Of a stretch of 64,000 nucleotides of DNA, positions 51,691 through 61,825 are shown one piece after another (the first letter of the stretch is position 1; each line of letters begins with the position of its first letter). This DNA is from Streptomyces rubiginosohelvolus (GTDB taxonomy: Bacteria > Actinomycetota > Actinomycetes > Streptomycetales > Streptomycetaceae), in contig NZ_BMTW01000006.1 of the NCBI RefSeq assembly GCF_014649875.1, positions 62,001 to 126,000 of the forward strand, given 5' to 3'. The translations under genes and the position numbers were made by a program. Under the pieces are notes generated by a model. It was not told the origin of the DNA. It was given only the letters and a program-made list of their open reading frames with translations, and ran no database searches.

Positions 51691-51706
51691 GGAGAGGAAA
51701 TCCCCC

Positions 51707-52543
51707 ATGCCCGCACAGGGTAAGCACCGCCGTCCCAAGTCCACCTCGCTCGGCCGCGGCCTCGCCGCCGTGACCACCGGTGGAGCCGTTCTCGCCCTTC
51801 CGGTGATCGGCGCCACCAGCGCCTTCGCTGCTCCCGCGCCCGCCGCCGCACCGCAGGCCGTGGCGCCTGCCGCGGTGGTCGCCCAGGCGAATTCCGCGGC
51901 GAAGGCCGCCCCCGCCAAGCATTCCGTGGCGGCCGGCGAAACCCTTTCCAAGATCGCCCGCGAGCATTCCGTCAGTGGCGGCTGGAAGAAGCTGTACGAA
52001 GGCAACCGGAAGATCGTCGGATCGAATCCCGACCTCATTCACCCCGGCATCAAGCTGGTCATCGGGGCCACGTCCGCCGCCTCGTCGGACGACAAGGCCT
52101 CCAAGGCTTCCCCGTCCGCCGCGCGCGGGGCTTCGGCCGACCGTGCCGACCGTTCGGAGCGCATTGACGCCGCCCCCGTGGCAAAGGCCGCTCCGGCCGC
52201 CGAGAAGGAGGCCGTCACCTATACGAACGACCTCGACGGCTGGATCAAGGAATCGCTGGCGGTCATGGCCGAGCAGGGCATCCCCGGCACCTACGAGGGC
52301 ATCCACCGCAACATCATGCGCGAGTCCTCCGGCAACCCGGCCGCCATCAACAACTGGGACTCCAACGCGGTCAAGGGCACCCCGTCCAAGGGGCTGCTCC
52401 AGGTCATCGACCCGACGTTCCAGGCCTACCACGTGCCCGGCACCTCGACCGACAGCTACGACCCGGTCGCCAACATCACGGCCGCGTGCAACTACGCCGC
52501 GGACCGCTACGGCTCGATCGACAACGTCTTCGGCGCCTACTGA
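51707..52543 (+). CDS. Secreted LysM / lytic transglycosylase-like cell-wall protein
   Basis: This 278-residue secreted protein has a signal peptide (GRGLAAVTTGGAVLALPVIG) and a LysM domain (about 70-125: HSVAAGETLSKIAREHSVSG, IHPGIKLVIG). A Ser/Ala-rich linker leads to a C-terminal SLT domain (about 175-278: IHRNIMRESSGNPAAINNWD, with the catalytic-type Glu, and KGLLQVIDPTFQAY). It binds peptidoglycan and probably cleaves glycan strands, as in Swl-type cell-wall enzymes active in germination and growth. Expression is set by the c-di-AMP riboswitch. GGAGAGG lies before ATG. Confidence 0.92.
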   Translation: MPAQGKHRRPKSTSLGRGLAAVTTGGAVLALPVIGATSAFAAPAPAAAPQAVAPAAVVAQANSAAKAAPAKHSVAAGETLSKIAREHSVSGGWKKLYEGNRKIVGSNPDLIHPGIKLVIGATSAASSDDKASKASPSAARGASADRADRSERIDAAPVAKAAPAAEKEAVTYTNDLDGWIKESLAVMAEQGIPGTYEGIHRNIMRESSGNPAAINNWDSNAVKGTPSKGLLQVIDPTFQAYHVPGTSTDSYDPVANITAACNYAADRYGSIDNVFGAY

Positions 52544-52566
52544 TCCTCCTGCGACCGAGCAGCGCG

Positions 52567-52598
52567 AGGGGCCCCGGACCGCACGGTCCGGGGCCCCT
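52567..52598 (+). terminator. Terminator after the LysM/SLT gene
   Basis: Fifteen-base perfect arms (AGGGGCCCCGGACCG and complement) with a minimal loop begin 24 bases beyond the stop and are followed by TTCGTCGT. Confidence 0.85.
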
Positions 52599-52669
52599 TC
52601 GTCGTACCGGGGTGCCGCCGGGGAAGTTACCCCCAAGTTTCTCGTGACTTACCACGCGAACGGCAGTAG

Positions 52670-54349
<1,680 letters not shown>

Positions 54350-54374
54350 GCGACCCGCGCACGTAGGGGAGCCC

Positions 54375-54423
54375 ACGGAGAGCCCGGGGCCGGGAGTGCC
54401 AACCCGGCGGCCCCGGACTCCGT
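54375..54423. terminator. Imperfect convergent terminator after choA
   Basis: Outer arms ACGGAG/CTCCGT and inner arms CCGGGGCCG/CGGCCCCGG pair with small bulges between the convergent choA and carboxymuconolactone decarboxylase genes. The last base lies at the latter's stop codon. Confidence 0.6.
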
Positions 54424-54902
54424 CAGTGACCGGGCAGAACGCACACCGCGTCGATCCCCAGCACATGGTTGAGCCGCCCGAACGCCAGCCACGAGCCGAT
54501 GCTCATCGTCAGCTCCACGATCTCCGCCTGGCTGTAGTGCGCGGTCATCCGCTGCCAGAAGGCGTCGTCCAGACCGTGGTGGTCGAGCGTGTACCGCTCG
54601 GCGTACTCCGCCGCGAGCCGGGTCCGTTCGTCGAAGGCGTCGGTCGTACGCCAATGGGTCACCGCCTCGGCGAACTCCTCCTCGACCTTCGCCCCGTCCC
54701 GCTCGGTCCGCCAGTCCAGGCAGAACAGGCACCCGTTGATCTGCGCCACCCGCAGCCGGGCCGCCTCGAACTCCCGCAGTCCCAGCGTCGTGTGCTCGTA
54801 GACGGACATCGAGAACGTGGCTGCCGCCACGCCGATGCCGGGGACCATCTCCCCCCACACGTAACCGATGGGCTCCTGGCCCTCCGGAATGTCGATGATC
54901 AT
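54423..54902 (-). CDS. Carboxymuconolactone decarboxylase family protein
   Basis: This 159-residue all-helical protein is of the AhpD/CMD group, with LREFEAARLRVAQINGCLFC LDWRTERDGA read in two parts. The Cys pair CLFC in the CxxC active-site motif and His of HWRTTDAF follow, and EIVELTMSIGSWLAFGRLNH is the helical core. CxxC members act as peroxidatic or thiol oxidoreductases rather than true decarboxylases. Its ATG overlaps the stop of the upstream reductase gene (ATGA), showing co-translation. Confidence 0.88.
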   Translation of the reverse strand: MIIDIPEGQEPIGYVWGEMVPGIGVAAATFSMSVYEHTTLGLREFEAARLRVAQINGCLFCLDWRTERDGAKVEEEFAEAVTHWRTTDAFDERTRLAAEYAERYTLDHHGLDDAFWQRMTAHYSQAEIVELTMSIGSWLAFGRLNHVLGIDAVCVLPGH

Positions 54903-55978
54903 GCCGGTCTCCTTCCCAGCCTGCCGACCGCAGGCCGCAGCGGAACGTCGAGTGCGTCGTACAGCCCCGGCTTCGCGTCCACCAGCCAGTCGATCGCCGA
55001 GACGAGCCGCCCGACCGCCGTGGCATTCCCGCCCGCCGACCGGTTCTCGCCCTCGTCCGAGGCCTCGACCGTCACCTCGATACGGGGCCGCCCCTCGATC
55101 ACCACCCGGTGCGCGCCCACCCCGTCGGGCGGGGACGGCCAGTCCGGGGCGCACGAGGCGTGGATCCGGGTGATGTGCTCGATGACGATCCGGGGCTCGC
55201 CGCCCACGATGCCCTGCACCTCGAAGCGCACGGCGCCCTGAGTGCCCGCCGCGAACTCACCCATCGTGCGCGTGGTCACCGCCGTCTCCAGCGCCCGCCG
55301 GTCCATCGTCTCGCGGATCTCGTCGAGCTGGACGCCCAGCGCCCGCGCCATCAGGCGTACCTGACCGCCCCACACCATCGTCGGTACGCTCTCCGCCAGC
55401 ATCAGCGGCTGATAGTCCATCGGGTGCCCCATCCCGATGAGATGGCGGACCGAATCCTCCTGCTCGTAGGTGGAGTAGTCGAAGATCTCCTGGCAGCGGA
55501 TGACGTCCACCTCGGTACCGAGGCCACTGATCAGCAGGGGCAGGACGTCGTTGCCCCAGCCGGGGTCGACACCGGAGACGAAGAGGGAGCCGCCGCCCTC
55601 GGCGACGGCGGCCAGGATCGGGTCACGCAGCTCGGGCGGGGCGTTGCGCTGGTCGTAGAGCGGATAGAGGGAGGGCGTGACGACCACCGCACCGGACCGG
55701 ATCGCCCGGCCGATGTCGGCCAGTGCGTCATCGGGACGGATGTCGCCGGACGCCGCGTAGACCACCGCCCGGGGGCGGGCGGCCAGGACGGCGGCGATGT
55801 CGTCGGTGGCCGCGACCCCGAGCGTGCGCCCGAGACCGCCGAGTTCACCGGCGTCGCGGCCGGCCTTGGCGGGATCGTGCACGAGGACGGCGGTGAGTGT
55901 CAGTGCCGGATGGGCCTCGACGGCGCGGATCGCCGCGCGGCCGACGTTGCCGGTACCCCAGACAACCGTGGGAATCAT
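54899..55978 (-). CDS. DapB-like NAD(P)H-dependent reductase/amine dehydrogenase
   Basis: This 359-residue protein has an N-terminal Rossmann domain, VVWGTGNVGRAAIRAVEAHP and LTAVLVHDPAKAG. A longer C-terminal domain contains VYAASGDIRPDDALADIGRA and GVDPGWGNDVLPLLISGLG. It matches the dihydrodipicolinate-reductase-N / 2,4-diaminopentanoate-dehydrogenase-like group. Such enzymes reduce imines or oxidise amines. The pairing with a CMD protein suggests a small catabolic operon; the substrate is unknown. Confidence 0.82.
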   Translation of the reverse strand: MIPTVVWGTGNVGRAAIRAVEAHPALTLTAVLVHDPAKAGRDAGELGGLGRTLGVAATDDIAAVLAARPRAVVYAASGDIRPDDALADIGRAIRSGAVVVTPSLYPLYDQRNAPPELRDPILAAVAEGGGSLFVSGVDPGWGNDVLPLLISGLGTEVDVIRCQEIFDYSTYEQEDSVRHLIGMGHPMDYQPLMLAESVPTMVWGGQVRLMARALGVQLDEIRETMDRRALETAVTTRTMGEFAAGTQGAVRFEVQGIVGGEPRIVIEHITRIHASCAPDWPSPPDGVGAHRVVIEGRPRIEVTVEASDEGENRSAGGNATAVGRLVSAIDWLVDAKPGLYDALDVPLRPAVGRLGRRPA

Positions 55979-56051
55979 GCGCGGAGGGTAGCCCCGGGGC
56001 CTTGCACTTCCCAGAGCCGTGACACCACCAAATCCACCGGGGAGAAGGGGT

Positions 56052-56088
56052 GTTCCCGGGCCGGCGGGGGATCCGTCGGCCCGGGAAC
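56052..56088 (-). terminator. Terminator after the mycodextranase gene
   Basis: GTTCCCGGGCCGGC pairs with GTCGGCCCGGGAAC (12 of 14 positions plus flanks) around GGGGATCC, just beyond the stop at 56101 on the minus strand. Confidence 0.7.
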
Positions 56089-56100
56089 CGTTCAGGGGGT

Positions 56101-59052
56101 TCAGCGCTTGGCGCGGGCACCGTTCGGGGTGCCGGAGATCGTGAACTGCGAACCCGGCTCGATCAGCACATGGCCGTCGCGCGAGTCGGTGATCGTTACG
56201 CCGGTGAGCGTCGCGTTGCCGCGTGCGCCGCCCATCGCGAGGATGCCGGAGCCGTTGTTGGACTTGTCGATCCGCACGTTCTGGATCTTGACGTCCGGCA
56301 TCAGGCCGCCGCCCGTCTTGAACTGGATGCCGTCGTAGGTGGAGTCGACGATGTCCGTGTCGCGGATCGTGACTCCGGGGATCGGCAGGTTCTGCGGGAA
56401 GAGGGTGATCGCACCGAACTCCTGGTCCTCGTTCCAGAAGGCTCCGCCGGTGCGGTACAGGCCGTTGTTGGCGATCAGTGTCTGCCCGGAGAAGGGCAGC
56501 GGGTCGTGGTCGGTCGCCAGCATGATGGCCGGGTAGTTCATGGTGTCGGAGATCAGGTTGTTCTCGATCTTGTTGCCGTAACCGCCGTAGATCGCGATGC
56601 CGTTGGCGCGCCACGGGAGCTGGATGGTGTTGTTGCGGAAGCTGTTGTCGTGGCCGATGTCGACGGACTGGTCCTTGACGTACTTGCTGGACCAGACCGC
56701 GAGCGCGTCGTCGCCGGTGTTGCGGAACGACGAGTTGTAGACCGTGGAGTTCCGGGTGCCGTTGGCGAAGTTGATGCCGTCCGCATAGGTGTTGCGGATC
56801 CGCATACCGGTGAACTCGACGCCGTCGCCCGGGTTCCACAGCTCCTGGATGTTGTCGAAGTCGCGGCCGGCCCAGACGCCCACGTTGGCGTGCTCGATCC
56901 AGACGTTGCTGATCTTCGTGCTCTTGCCGAACCGGCCGTTGAGCGCGACGCCGCCCTCGTGGTTGCCGTCACCGCCCCGGATCGTGCCCGAGCCGAAGAT
57001 CGCGATGTCGGAGATTTGCGTGTTCTCGTCGATGTCGAAACCGAAGTTGCCCTCGTGCGGGTGGTTGATGCCGCCCGCCTCGTGCGGCGGGGTCAGCGTG
57101 TAGAGCTGGGAGTGCCACATGCCCGCGCCCCGGATCGTCACGTCCCGGATGCCGACCTGGTTCCACTGGCCCCGGTCGAGCGGGTCGTCGGTGAGGATCT
57201 TCTGCTCCTGGCGCCACTGGCCCGCCGGGATCCAGACGCAGTCGATCTCACCGTTCTGGTTCGCCGTCACCGCGCGCTGGATCGCGGCCGTGTCGTCGAG
57301 CCCGTCGTTCGCCACCGCGCCGTACGTCGTGATGGAGACACAGCCGGACGGCTGCGAGGAGGGCGCCGCCACCTGTTCCAGGTCGATCAGGTCGATGATG
57401 TAGAAGGCGGCGTTGTCACTCGCGTCCCGCTGGAGGCGGAACTTCGTTCCCGCCGGGTAGGTCTCGGTGAGCAGGGCGTGGGACTCGTCGAACAGCCGCC
57501 GTGCGTCGCCGCCCGGCGTGTTGGTGAGCCCCTCGGGGCTGTCGGTGTTGCCGTACAGCCAACTGTGCTTCGAGGAGAGGTCGAGCTTGCGGACGAACTT
57601 GCCGTCGGCGTACAGGCTGATGGTCGCCTCACGGCCGCCGCCACCCGGCGCGTCCGGGATGGAGTTGCGGACGACGATCGAGTTCGCCGGGGCGGTCGAG
57701 GTGAACTCCACGTACTGGCCGGTGGAGTTGAGCCGCACCGACTCGCGGCCGGAGGACTCGGTGGCGAAGTTGGTGTGCCCGAAAGTGCGTTCGGCGTCGG
57801 ACTGGAGCAACATGCCTTGGTAGTTCGCCTTCTCCGCCTCCAGCTCGGTGTACGGGACGGCCGCGCCGCGTCCGACCACGATGGACCGGGCGAAGGTGTT
57901 GTTGGTCTCGCTGGTCTCCGCGACCAGGTTCGTCGCGTCGGCGGTGGCGGTCAGGGTCGCGCCGCCGCTCGCGGCCGTCCAGCTGCCGCCGACCGTGACG
58001 TTCGCGGTCGCGCCCGCGGCGATGGCCGGGGTGGTGCCGTTGAGCGTGGTGGAACCGACGGTCAGCCGGGTGACGGTGCCCGCGCTCACCGCACTGGTGC
58101 CCCGGTTGTGCACGGCCACGGTGAAGGTGACCGGCGCGCCGACGGCCGGGTTGGCCGGGCTGGAGGTGATGGAGCGGACCTCCAGGTCCGGGCCGGGGCT
58201 CTGGCCGACCACCAGCGGGGAGGCGGTGGTCCGGCTGTTGTTGGTGTTGTCGGACTCGACGACCGTGTCGGTCGGGTCCACCAGAGCCGAGACGGTGTAC
58301 GACCCCTGCGGGCGCTTGCCGACCTTGACCGAGACCGGGGCCGAGGCCCCGGCCGCGAGGGGGCCGACCGGCGCGCTGCCCACGACCACGCCGCCGAGGC
58401 TCACATTGACGGTGGTCGCCGGGGAGGCGGCCGAGCCGGCGTTGCGGACGGTGCCCTGGACGGTGATGTCGTCCGTCTCGGACGGTGACGACGGGCTCCA
58501 GGACAGTGCGCTGACGGTCAGGTCCGGGTTGGGCGCGGCCGTCCCGAAGACCTGGATCTCGGCGACCTGGGCGCCGGGCGCCTCGGTGTTGGAGAAGAAC
58601 TTCAGCTGGAGGTCGGCGACCCGGCCGTCCACCGGGATGGTCACGGTGTTCCGGTTGGATCCGGGGTTGAACACATAGCCGGCGCGGGCCCGCAGCGAGG
58701 TGAACGCGGCTCCGTTCTGCGTCCGGCCGAGCACCTGGATGTCCTGGGTCCGGGTGGCCCAGATCGGGTCCGGATTGAGCTTGACGACCACGGACTCCAG
58801 GTCCGCGTCCGCGCCGAGCTTCACCGTCAGGTCGGCGGGGTGGCCGTTGGATTCCCAGTAGCTGTCGACCTTGCCGTCGTTGGCGTTGGCGGCCGGGTAT
58901 CCGCCGTGGGATCCGCTGGCGGTGACGGTCTTGCCCCGCGCGAGGTCCGTGGCCTCAGCCGCGCTCGCGGTGACGGGCAGGAGCCCGGCGGAGATCAGTC
59001 CGGCTGTCAGCAGCCCGGCGACCGTCCGTCCGGTGAGTCGCTTCCATCTCAT
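56101..59052 (-). CDS. Secreted GH87-like mycodextranase (alpha-1,3-glucanase), multidomain
   Basis: This 983-residue secreted enzyme has a Sec signal (GRTVAGLLTAGLISAGLLPV) and an F5/8-type carbohydrate-binding domain (about 35-170: KTVTASGSHGGYPAANANDG). Two CARDB-type repeats follow (about 175-270 and 285-390), then another carbohydrate-binding module (about 400-560). The C-terminal pectate-lyase-like right-handed beta-helix (about 575-983) carries GAVANDGLDDTAAIQRAV. This is the GH87 mycodextranase layout, attacking alpha-1,3-glucan in fungal walls or nigeran. ATG 59052 has GAGGA upstream. Confidence 0.85.
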   Translation of the reverse strand: MRWKRLTGRTVAGLLTAGLISAGLLPVTASAAEATDLARGKTVTASGSHGGYPAANANDGKVDSYWESNGHPADLTVKLGADADLESVVVKLNPDPIWATRTQDIQVLGRTQNGAAFTSLRARAGYVFNPGSNRNTVTIPVDGRVADLQLKFFSNTEAPGAQVAEIQVFGTAAPNPDLTVSALSWSPSSPSETDDITVQGTVRNAGSAASPATTVNVSLGGVVVGSAPVGPLAAGASAPVSVKVGKRPQGSYTVSALVDPTDTVVESDNTNNSRTTASPLVVGQSPGPDLEVRSITSSPANPAVGAPVTFTVAVHNRGTSAVSAGTVTRLTVGSTTLNGTTPAIAAGATANVTVGGSWTAASGGATLTATADATNLVAETSETNNTFARSIVVGRGAAVPYTELEAEKANYQGMLLQSDAERTFGHTNFATESSGRESVRLNSTGQYVEFTSTAPANSIVVRNSIPDAPGGGGREATISLYADGKFVRKLDLSSKHSWLYGNTDSPEGLTNTPGGDARRLFDESHALLTETYPAGTKFRLQRDASDNAAFYIIDLIDLEQVAAPSSQPSGCVSITTYGAVANDGLDDTAAIQRAVTANQNGEIDCVWIPAGQWRQEQKILTDDPLDRGQWNQVGIRDVTIRGAGMWHSQLYTLTPPHEAGGINHPHEGNFGFDIDENTQISDIAIFGSGTIRGGDGNHEGGVALNGRFGKSTKISNVWIEHANVGVWAGRDFDNIQELWNPGDGVEFTGMRIRNTYADGINFANGTRNSTVYNSSFRNTGDDALAVWSSKYVKDQSVDIGHDNSFRNNTIQLPWRANGIAIYGGYGNKIENNLISDTMNYPAIMLATDHDPLPFSGQTLIANNGLYRTGGAFWNEDQEFGAITLFPQNLPIPGVTIRDTDIVDSTYDGIQFKTGGGLMPDVKIQNVRIDKSNNGSGILAMGGARGNATLTGVTITDSRDGHVLIEPGSQFTISGTPNGARAKR

Positions 59053-59216
59053 GATGTCCTCTGCTTCCACAATATTTGAGTCCACAAGTCAATCTTTTGC
59101 GGCCAGAGGTTCACAGATTTCTGCGCTGTTTCGGATTTGTCAACGGTCTTCGCATGATCATGTCATCCGGGCGCGTAACTTGACTCAGTGTCAGACAGCT
59201 CTCGGCGCAGGCCCGT

Positions 59217-60113
59217 TCAGCCCGCCGCCACGCCCCGGACCAGCAGCAGCACCAGATCCACCGCCGCCACGGCCACCGCTCCGGCCAGTGCCGCCTTGCG
59301 CCACCGGCGGCCGAGCGCCGGGCCCGCGAGCGCCGCAGCTCCGGCCAGGACGAGCGCCGCCACACCCCCGGCGTCCACCGGTCCGGGCGGCCCGAGCGCC
59401 AGCACCGCCGTCGCGCCGAGGAGCGGCAGCGGCAGCAGCAGCCGGGTGCCCGTGTCGCCCAGCCGGTGCGGCAGGCCCCGGATCCCGGCCGCCCGGTCCA
59501 CCGCGATGTCCGGAAGCGTGTCGGCCAGATGCGCCGCGAACCCGAGCAGGGCCCCGGCCGCCACCGTCCACCACCGGGGCGCCGGCCCGCCGGGCAGGGA
59601 GAGGGCGACGGCGGCGGGCAGGGCCCCGAATCCCGCCACGTACGGCAGCCAGGACAGGGCGGTCGCCTTGAGGCGCAGGTTGTAGAGCCAGGCGGCCGCG
59701 ACCGCGGCGAGGTGCACCGTACCGGCGAGAACCCCGCAGGCCAGCGAGAGCGGTACGCACGCGGCCAGCGCGACCGTCGCCGTCGCCCACACCGCACCCG
59801 TCCCGACCGTGCCGTCGGACGCGGGCTTCCCCCGGCGGCCCGCCCGGGCGTCACGCCGCGCGTCGTACGCGTCGTTGCACCAGCCCACCGAGAGCTGGCC
59901 GGTCAGCACGGCCGCCGTGACCAGCGCGGAACGGGGGCCGCCGAGGTCGGAGCCCAGCGCGAGGGCGCAGGCGAGCGCGGTCACCGCGAGCGCGGGCCCG
60001 GGGTGGCACGCGAGCGCGAGCCCCAAGGCCCATCCGCCTCGCCGTCCGGCACCGGCCGGAGCGGCGTCGACCGGAACGGAACCCGCCGGGCTCACCCTCT
60101 CCGTGGCGTCCAT
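59217..60113 (-). CDS. UbiA family prenyltransferase
   Basis: This 298-residue polytopic protein has about eight spans. It carries the first UbiA Asp-rich motif CNDAYDARRDARAGRRGKP and the second, DTLPDIAVDRAAG. UbiA enzymes transfer prenyl groups to aromatic rings or sugars at the membrane. ATG 60113 is chosen because a longer in-frame frame has no coding character. It is divergent from the type III PKS operon with a 118-base shared promoter region. UbiA genes commonly accompany alkylresorcinol clusters, so the substrate may be the PKS product, but that is inference. Confidence 0.88.
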   Translation of the reverse strand: MDATERVSPAGSVPVDAAPAGAGRRGGWALGLALACHPGPALAVTALACALALGSDLGGPRSALVTAAVLTGQLSVGWCNDAYDARRDARAGRRGKPASDGTVGTGAVWATATVALAACVPLSLACGVLAGTVHLAAVAAAWLYNLRLKATALSWLPYVAGFGALPAAVALSLPGGPAPRWWTVAAGALLGFAAHLADTLPDIAVDRAAGIRGLPHRLGDTGTRLLLPLPLLGATAVLALGPPGPVDAGGVAALVLAGAAALAGPALGRRWRKAALAGAVAVAAVDLVLLLVRGVAAG

Positions 60114-60231
60114 CGGGCGATCGTAGGGGGCTGTCGCCCCGTCAATGCCGCGACCGGGCGGGTCTTTTGCGCCGTTTCGCACCACCTTGTGGGCAGGATG
60201 GGGGCATGACGCCACCGAAGCAGGAGGCAGG

Positions 60232-61284
60232 ATGACCCGCATCGCCGCGGTGCACGGGGCTCTGCCGTCACACCGTCACACCCAGCGCGAGGTCACCGAC
60301 ATGGTGGCCCGGACCTGTCTGCCGCCCGGTGCCGACCGCCGCGTTCTTGACCGGCTCCACGAGAACGCGCGGGTGCGCAGCAGGCACACCGTGCTGCCGC
60401 TGGACGGCTACAGCGACCTCGACGGCTTCGGCCCGTCCAACGACGTGTTCATCCGCTCCGCCGTCGACCTCGGCGCCCAGGCCGTACGCGGGGCGCTGCG
60501 GACGGCGGGACTGCGCCCGACCGACGTCGACCTGCTGATGTTCACCTCCGTCACCGGTATCGCCGCCCCCTCGATCGACGCCCGGCTCGTCACCCGGCTG
60601 GGCATGCGGTCCGACGTCAAACGGCTGCCGGTCTTCGGCCTCGGCTGTGTCGCCGGAGCCGCCGGAACGGCCCGGCTGCACGACTACCTCCTCGGCCGCC
60701 CCGACGACGTGGCCGTGCTCCTGTCGGTCGAGCTCTGCTCCCTCACCTTCCAGCGCCACGACACCTCGCCCGCCAACCTCGTGGCGACCGCGCTGTTCGG
60801 GGACGGGGCGGCCGCCGTCGTCGCCCTCGGCGGCCGCCGGGCCGTCTCCGGGCCCGAGGTCGTGGCCACCCGCAGCCGGCTGTACCCGGACACCGAGCAC
60901 GTCATGGGCTGGGACATCGGCTCCACCGGATTCCGCGTCGTCCTCGATCCCGGCGTGCCCGACGTCGTACGCCACTACCTCGCCGACGACGTACGGGAGT
61001 TCCTCGGCGAACACGGACTCAAACCGAAGGACATCGCCCACTGGGTCTGCCACCCGGGCGGCCCCAAGGTCCTGGAGGCGGTGACCGAGGTCCTCGACCT
61101 GCGCGAGGGGGCGCTCGACGTCACCTGGCGCTCGCTGGCCGACGTCGGCAACCTGTCCTCGTCCTCGGTCCTGCACGTCCTGCGGGACACCATCGAACAG
61201 CGCCGGCCGGAGCCGGGCACCCCCGGGCTGCTGCTCGCCATGGGCCCGGGATTCTGCTGCGAACTGGTGCTGCTGCGCTGGTAG
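60232..61284 (+). CDS. srsA: Type III polyketide synthase (alkylresorcinol synthase, SrsA-like)
   Basis: This 350-residue chalcone synthase-fold enzyme has the catalytic triad Cys139 (GLGCVAGAAG), His274 (CHPGGPKV) and Asn307 (DVGNLSSSS). The starter pocket region contains GWDIGSTGFRVVLDP, as in long-chain type III PKSs. SrsA of S. griseus makes alkylresorcinols from fatty acyl starters. It precedes a methyltransferase and a flavoprotein in the srsABC order. ATG 60232 has GGAGG about five bases upstream. It is divergent from the UbiA gene. Confidence 0.9.
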   Translation: MTRIAAVHGALPSHRHTQREVTDMVARTCLPPGADRRVLDRLHENARVRSRHTVLPLDGYSDLDGFGPSNDVFIRSAVDLGAQAVRGALRTAGLRPTDVDLLMFTSVTGIAAPSIDARLVTRLGMRSDVKRLPVFGLGCVAGAAGTARLHDYLLGRPDDVAVLLSVELCSLTFQRHDTSPANLVATALFGDGAAAVVALGGRRAVSGPEVVATRSRLYPDTEHVMGWDIGSTGFRVVLDPGVPDVVRHYLADDVREFLGEHGLKPKDIAHWVCHPGGPKVLEAVTEVLDLREGALDVTWRSLADVGNLSSSSVLHVLRDTIEQRRPEPGTPGLLLAMGPGFCCELVLLRW

Positions 61285-61297
61285 GAAGGAACGGCCC

Positions 61298-61825
61298 ATG
61301 ACCTGGTACACCGCCCTCGTGCTCGCCGTCGCCGCCGAGCGCCTCGCCGAACTCGTGGTGGCCCGACGCAACACCCGCTGGAGCCTCGCCCGGGGCGGCG
61401 TCGAATCGGGCCGGGGACACTATCCGGCGATGGTCGCGCTGCACACCGCGCTCCTGGCCGGCTGCCTGGCGGAGGTCCGGTTCGCCGAACGCCCCTTCCC
61501 GCCCGTCCTCGGCTGGGTCATGGTCGCCGTCGTCGTGGCCGCGCAGGCGCTGCGCTGGTGGTGCATCCGTACGCTCGGCCCCCGCTGGAACACCCGCGTC
61601 ATCGTCGTCCCCGGTCTGCCCCGGGTCACCGGCGGCCCCTACCGGTGGCTGGGCCACCCCAACTACGTCGCCGTCGCCGCCGAAGGCCTCGCGCTGCCCC
61701 TGGTCCACGGGGCGTGGGTGACGGCCCTGGTGTTCTCCGCCCTCAACGCCGCGCTCATGGTCGTACGGATCCGCTGCGAGGACGGGGCGCTGGCCCGCCT
61801 CCCGGCCCTGGACGCACGGGCGTGA
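61298..61825 (+). CDS. srsB: Isoprenylcysteine carboxyl methyltransferase family protein (SrsB-like)
   Basis: This 175-residue membrane protein has about five spans. The C-terminal ICMT signature PYRWLGHPNYVAVAAEGLAL and RIRCEDGAL binds S-adenosylmethionine. In srs clusters this methyltransferase O-methylates the alkylresorcinol or quinone. It starts 13 bases after the PKS stop, and its stop overlaps the flavoprotein start (GTGA). Confidence 0.88.
   Translation: MTWYTALVLAVAAERLAELVVARRNTRWSLARGGVESGRGHYPAMVALHTALLAGCLAEVRFAERPFPPVLGWVMVAVVVAAQALRWWCIRTLGPRWNTRVIVVPGLPRVTGGPYRWLGHPNYVAVAAEGLALPLVHGAWVTALVFSALNAALMVVRIRCEDGALARLPALDARA

Larger units (their letters stand above)
51063..51706. 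other. Long regulatory region between fprA and the LysM/SLT gene
   Basis: This 644-base region contains no convincing gene. It holds a small palindrome near fprA, an unusually AT-rich patch (about 51195-51320) with a promoter-like TTGACC-N17-TCATAA (51234-51262), a second promoter (51474-51503) and the c-di-AMP riboswitch. These are listed separately. Short open frames here lack coding character. Confidence 0.7.
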
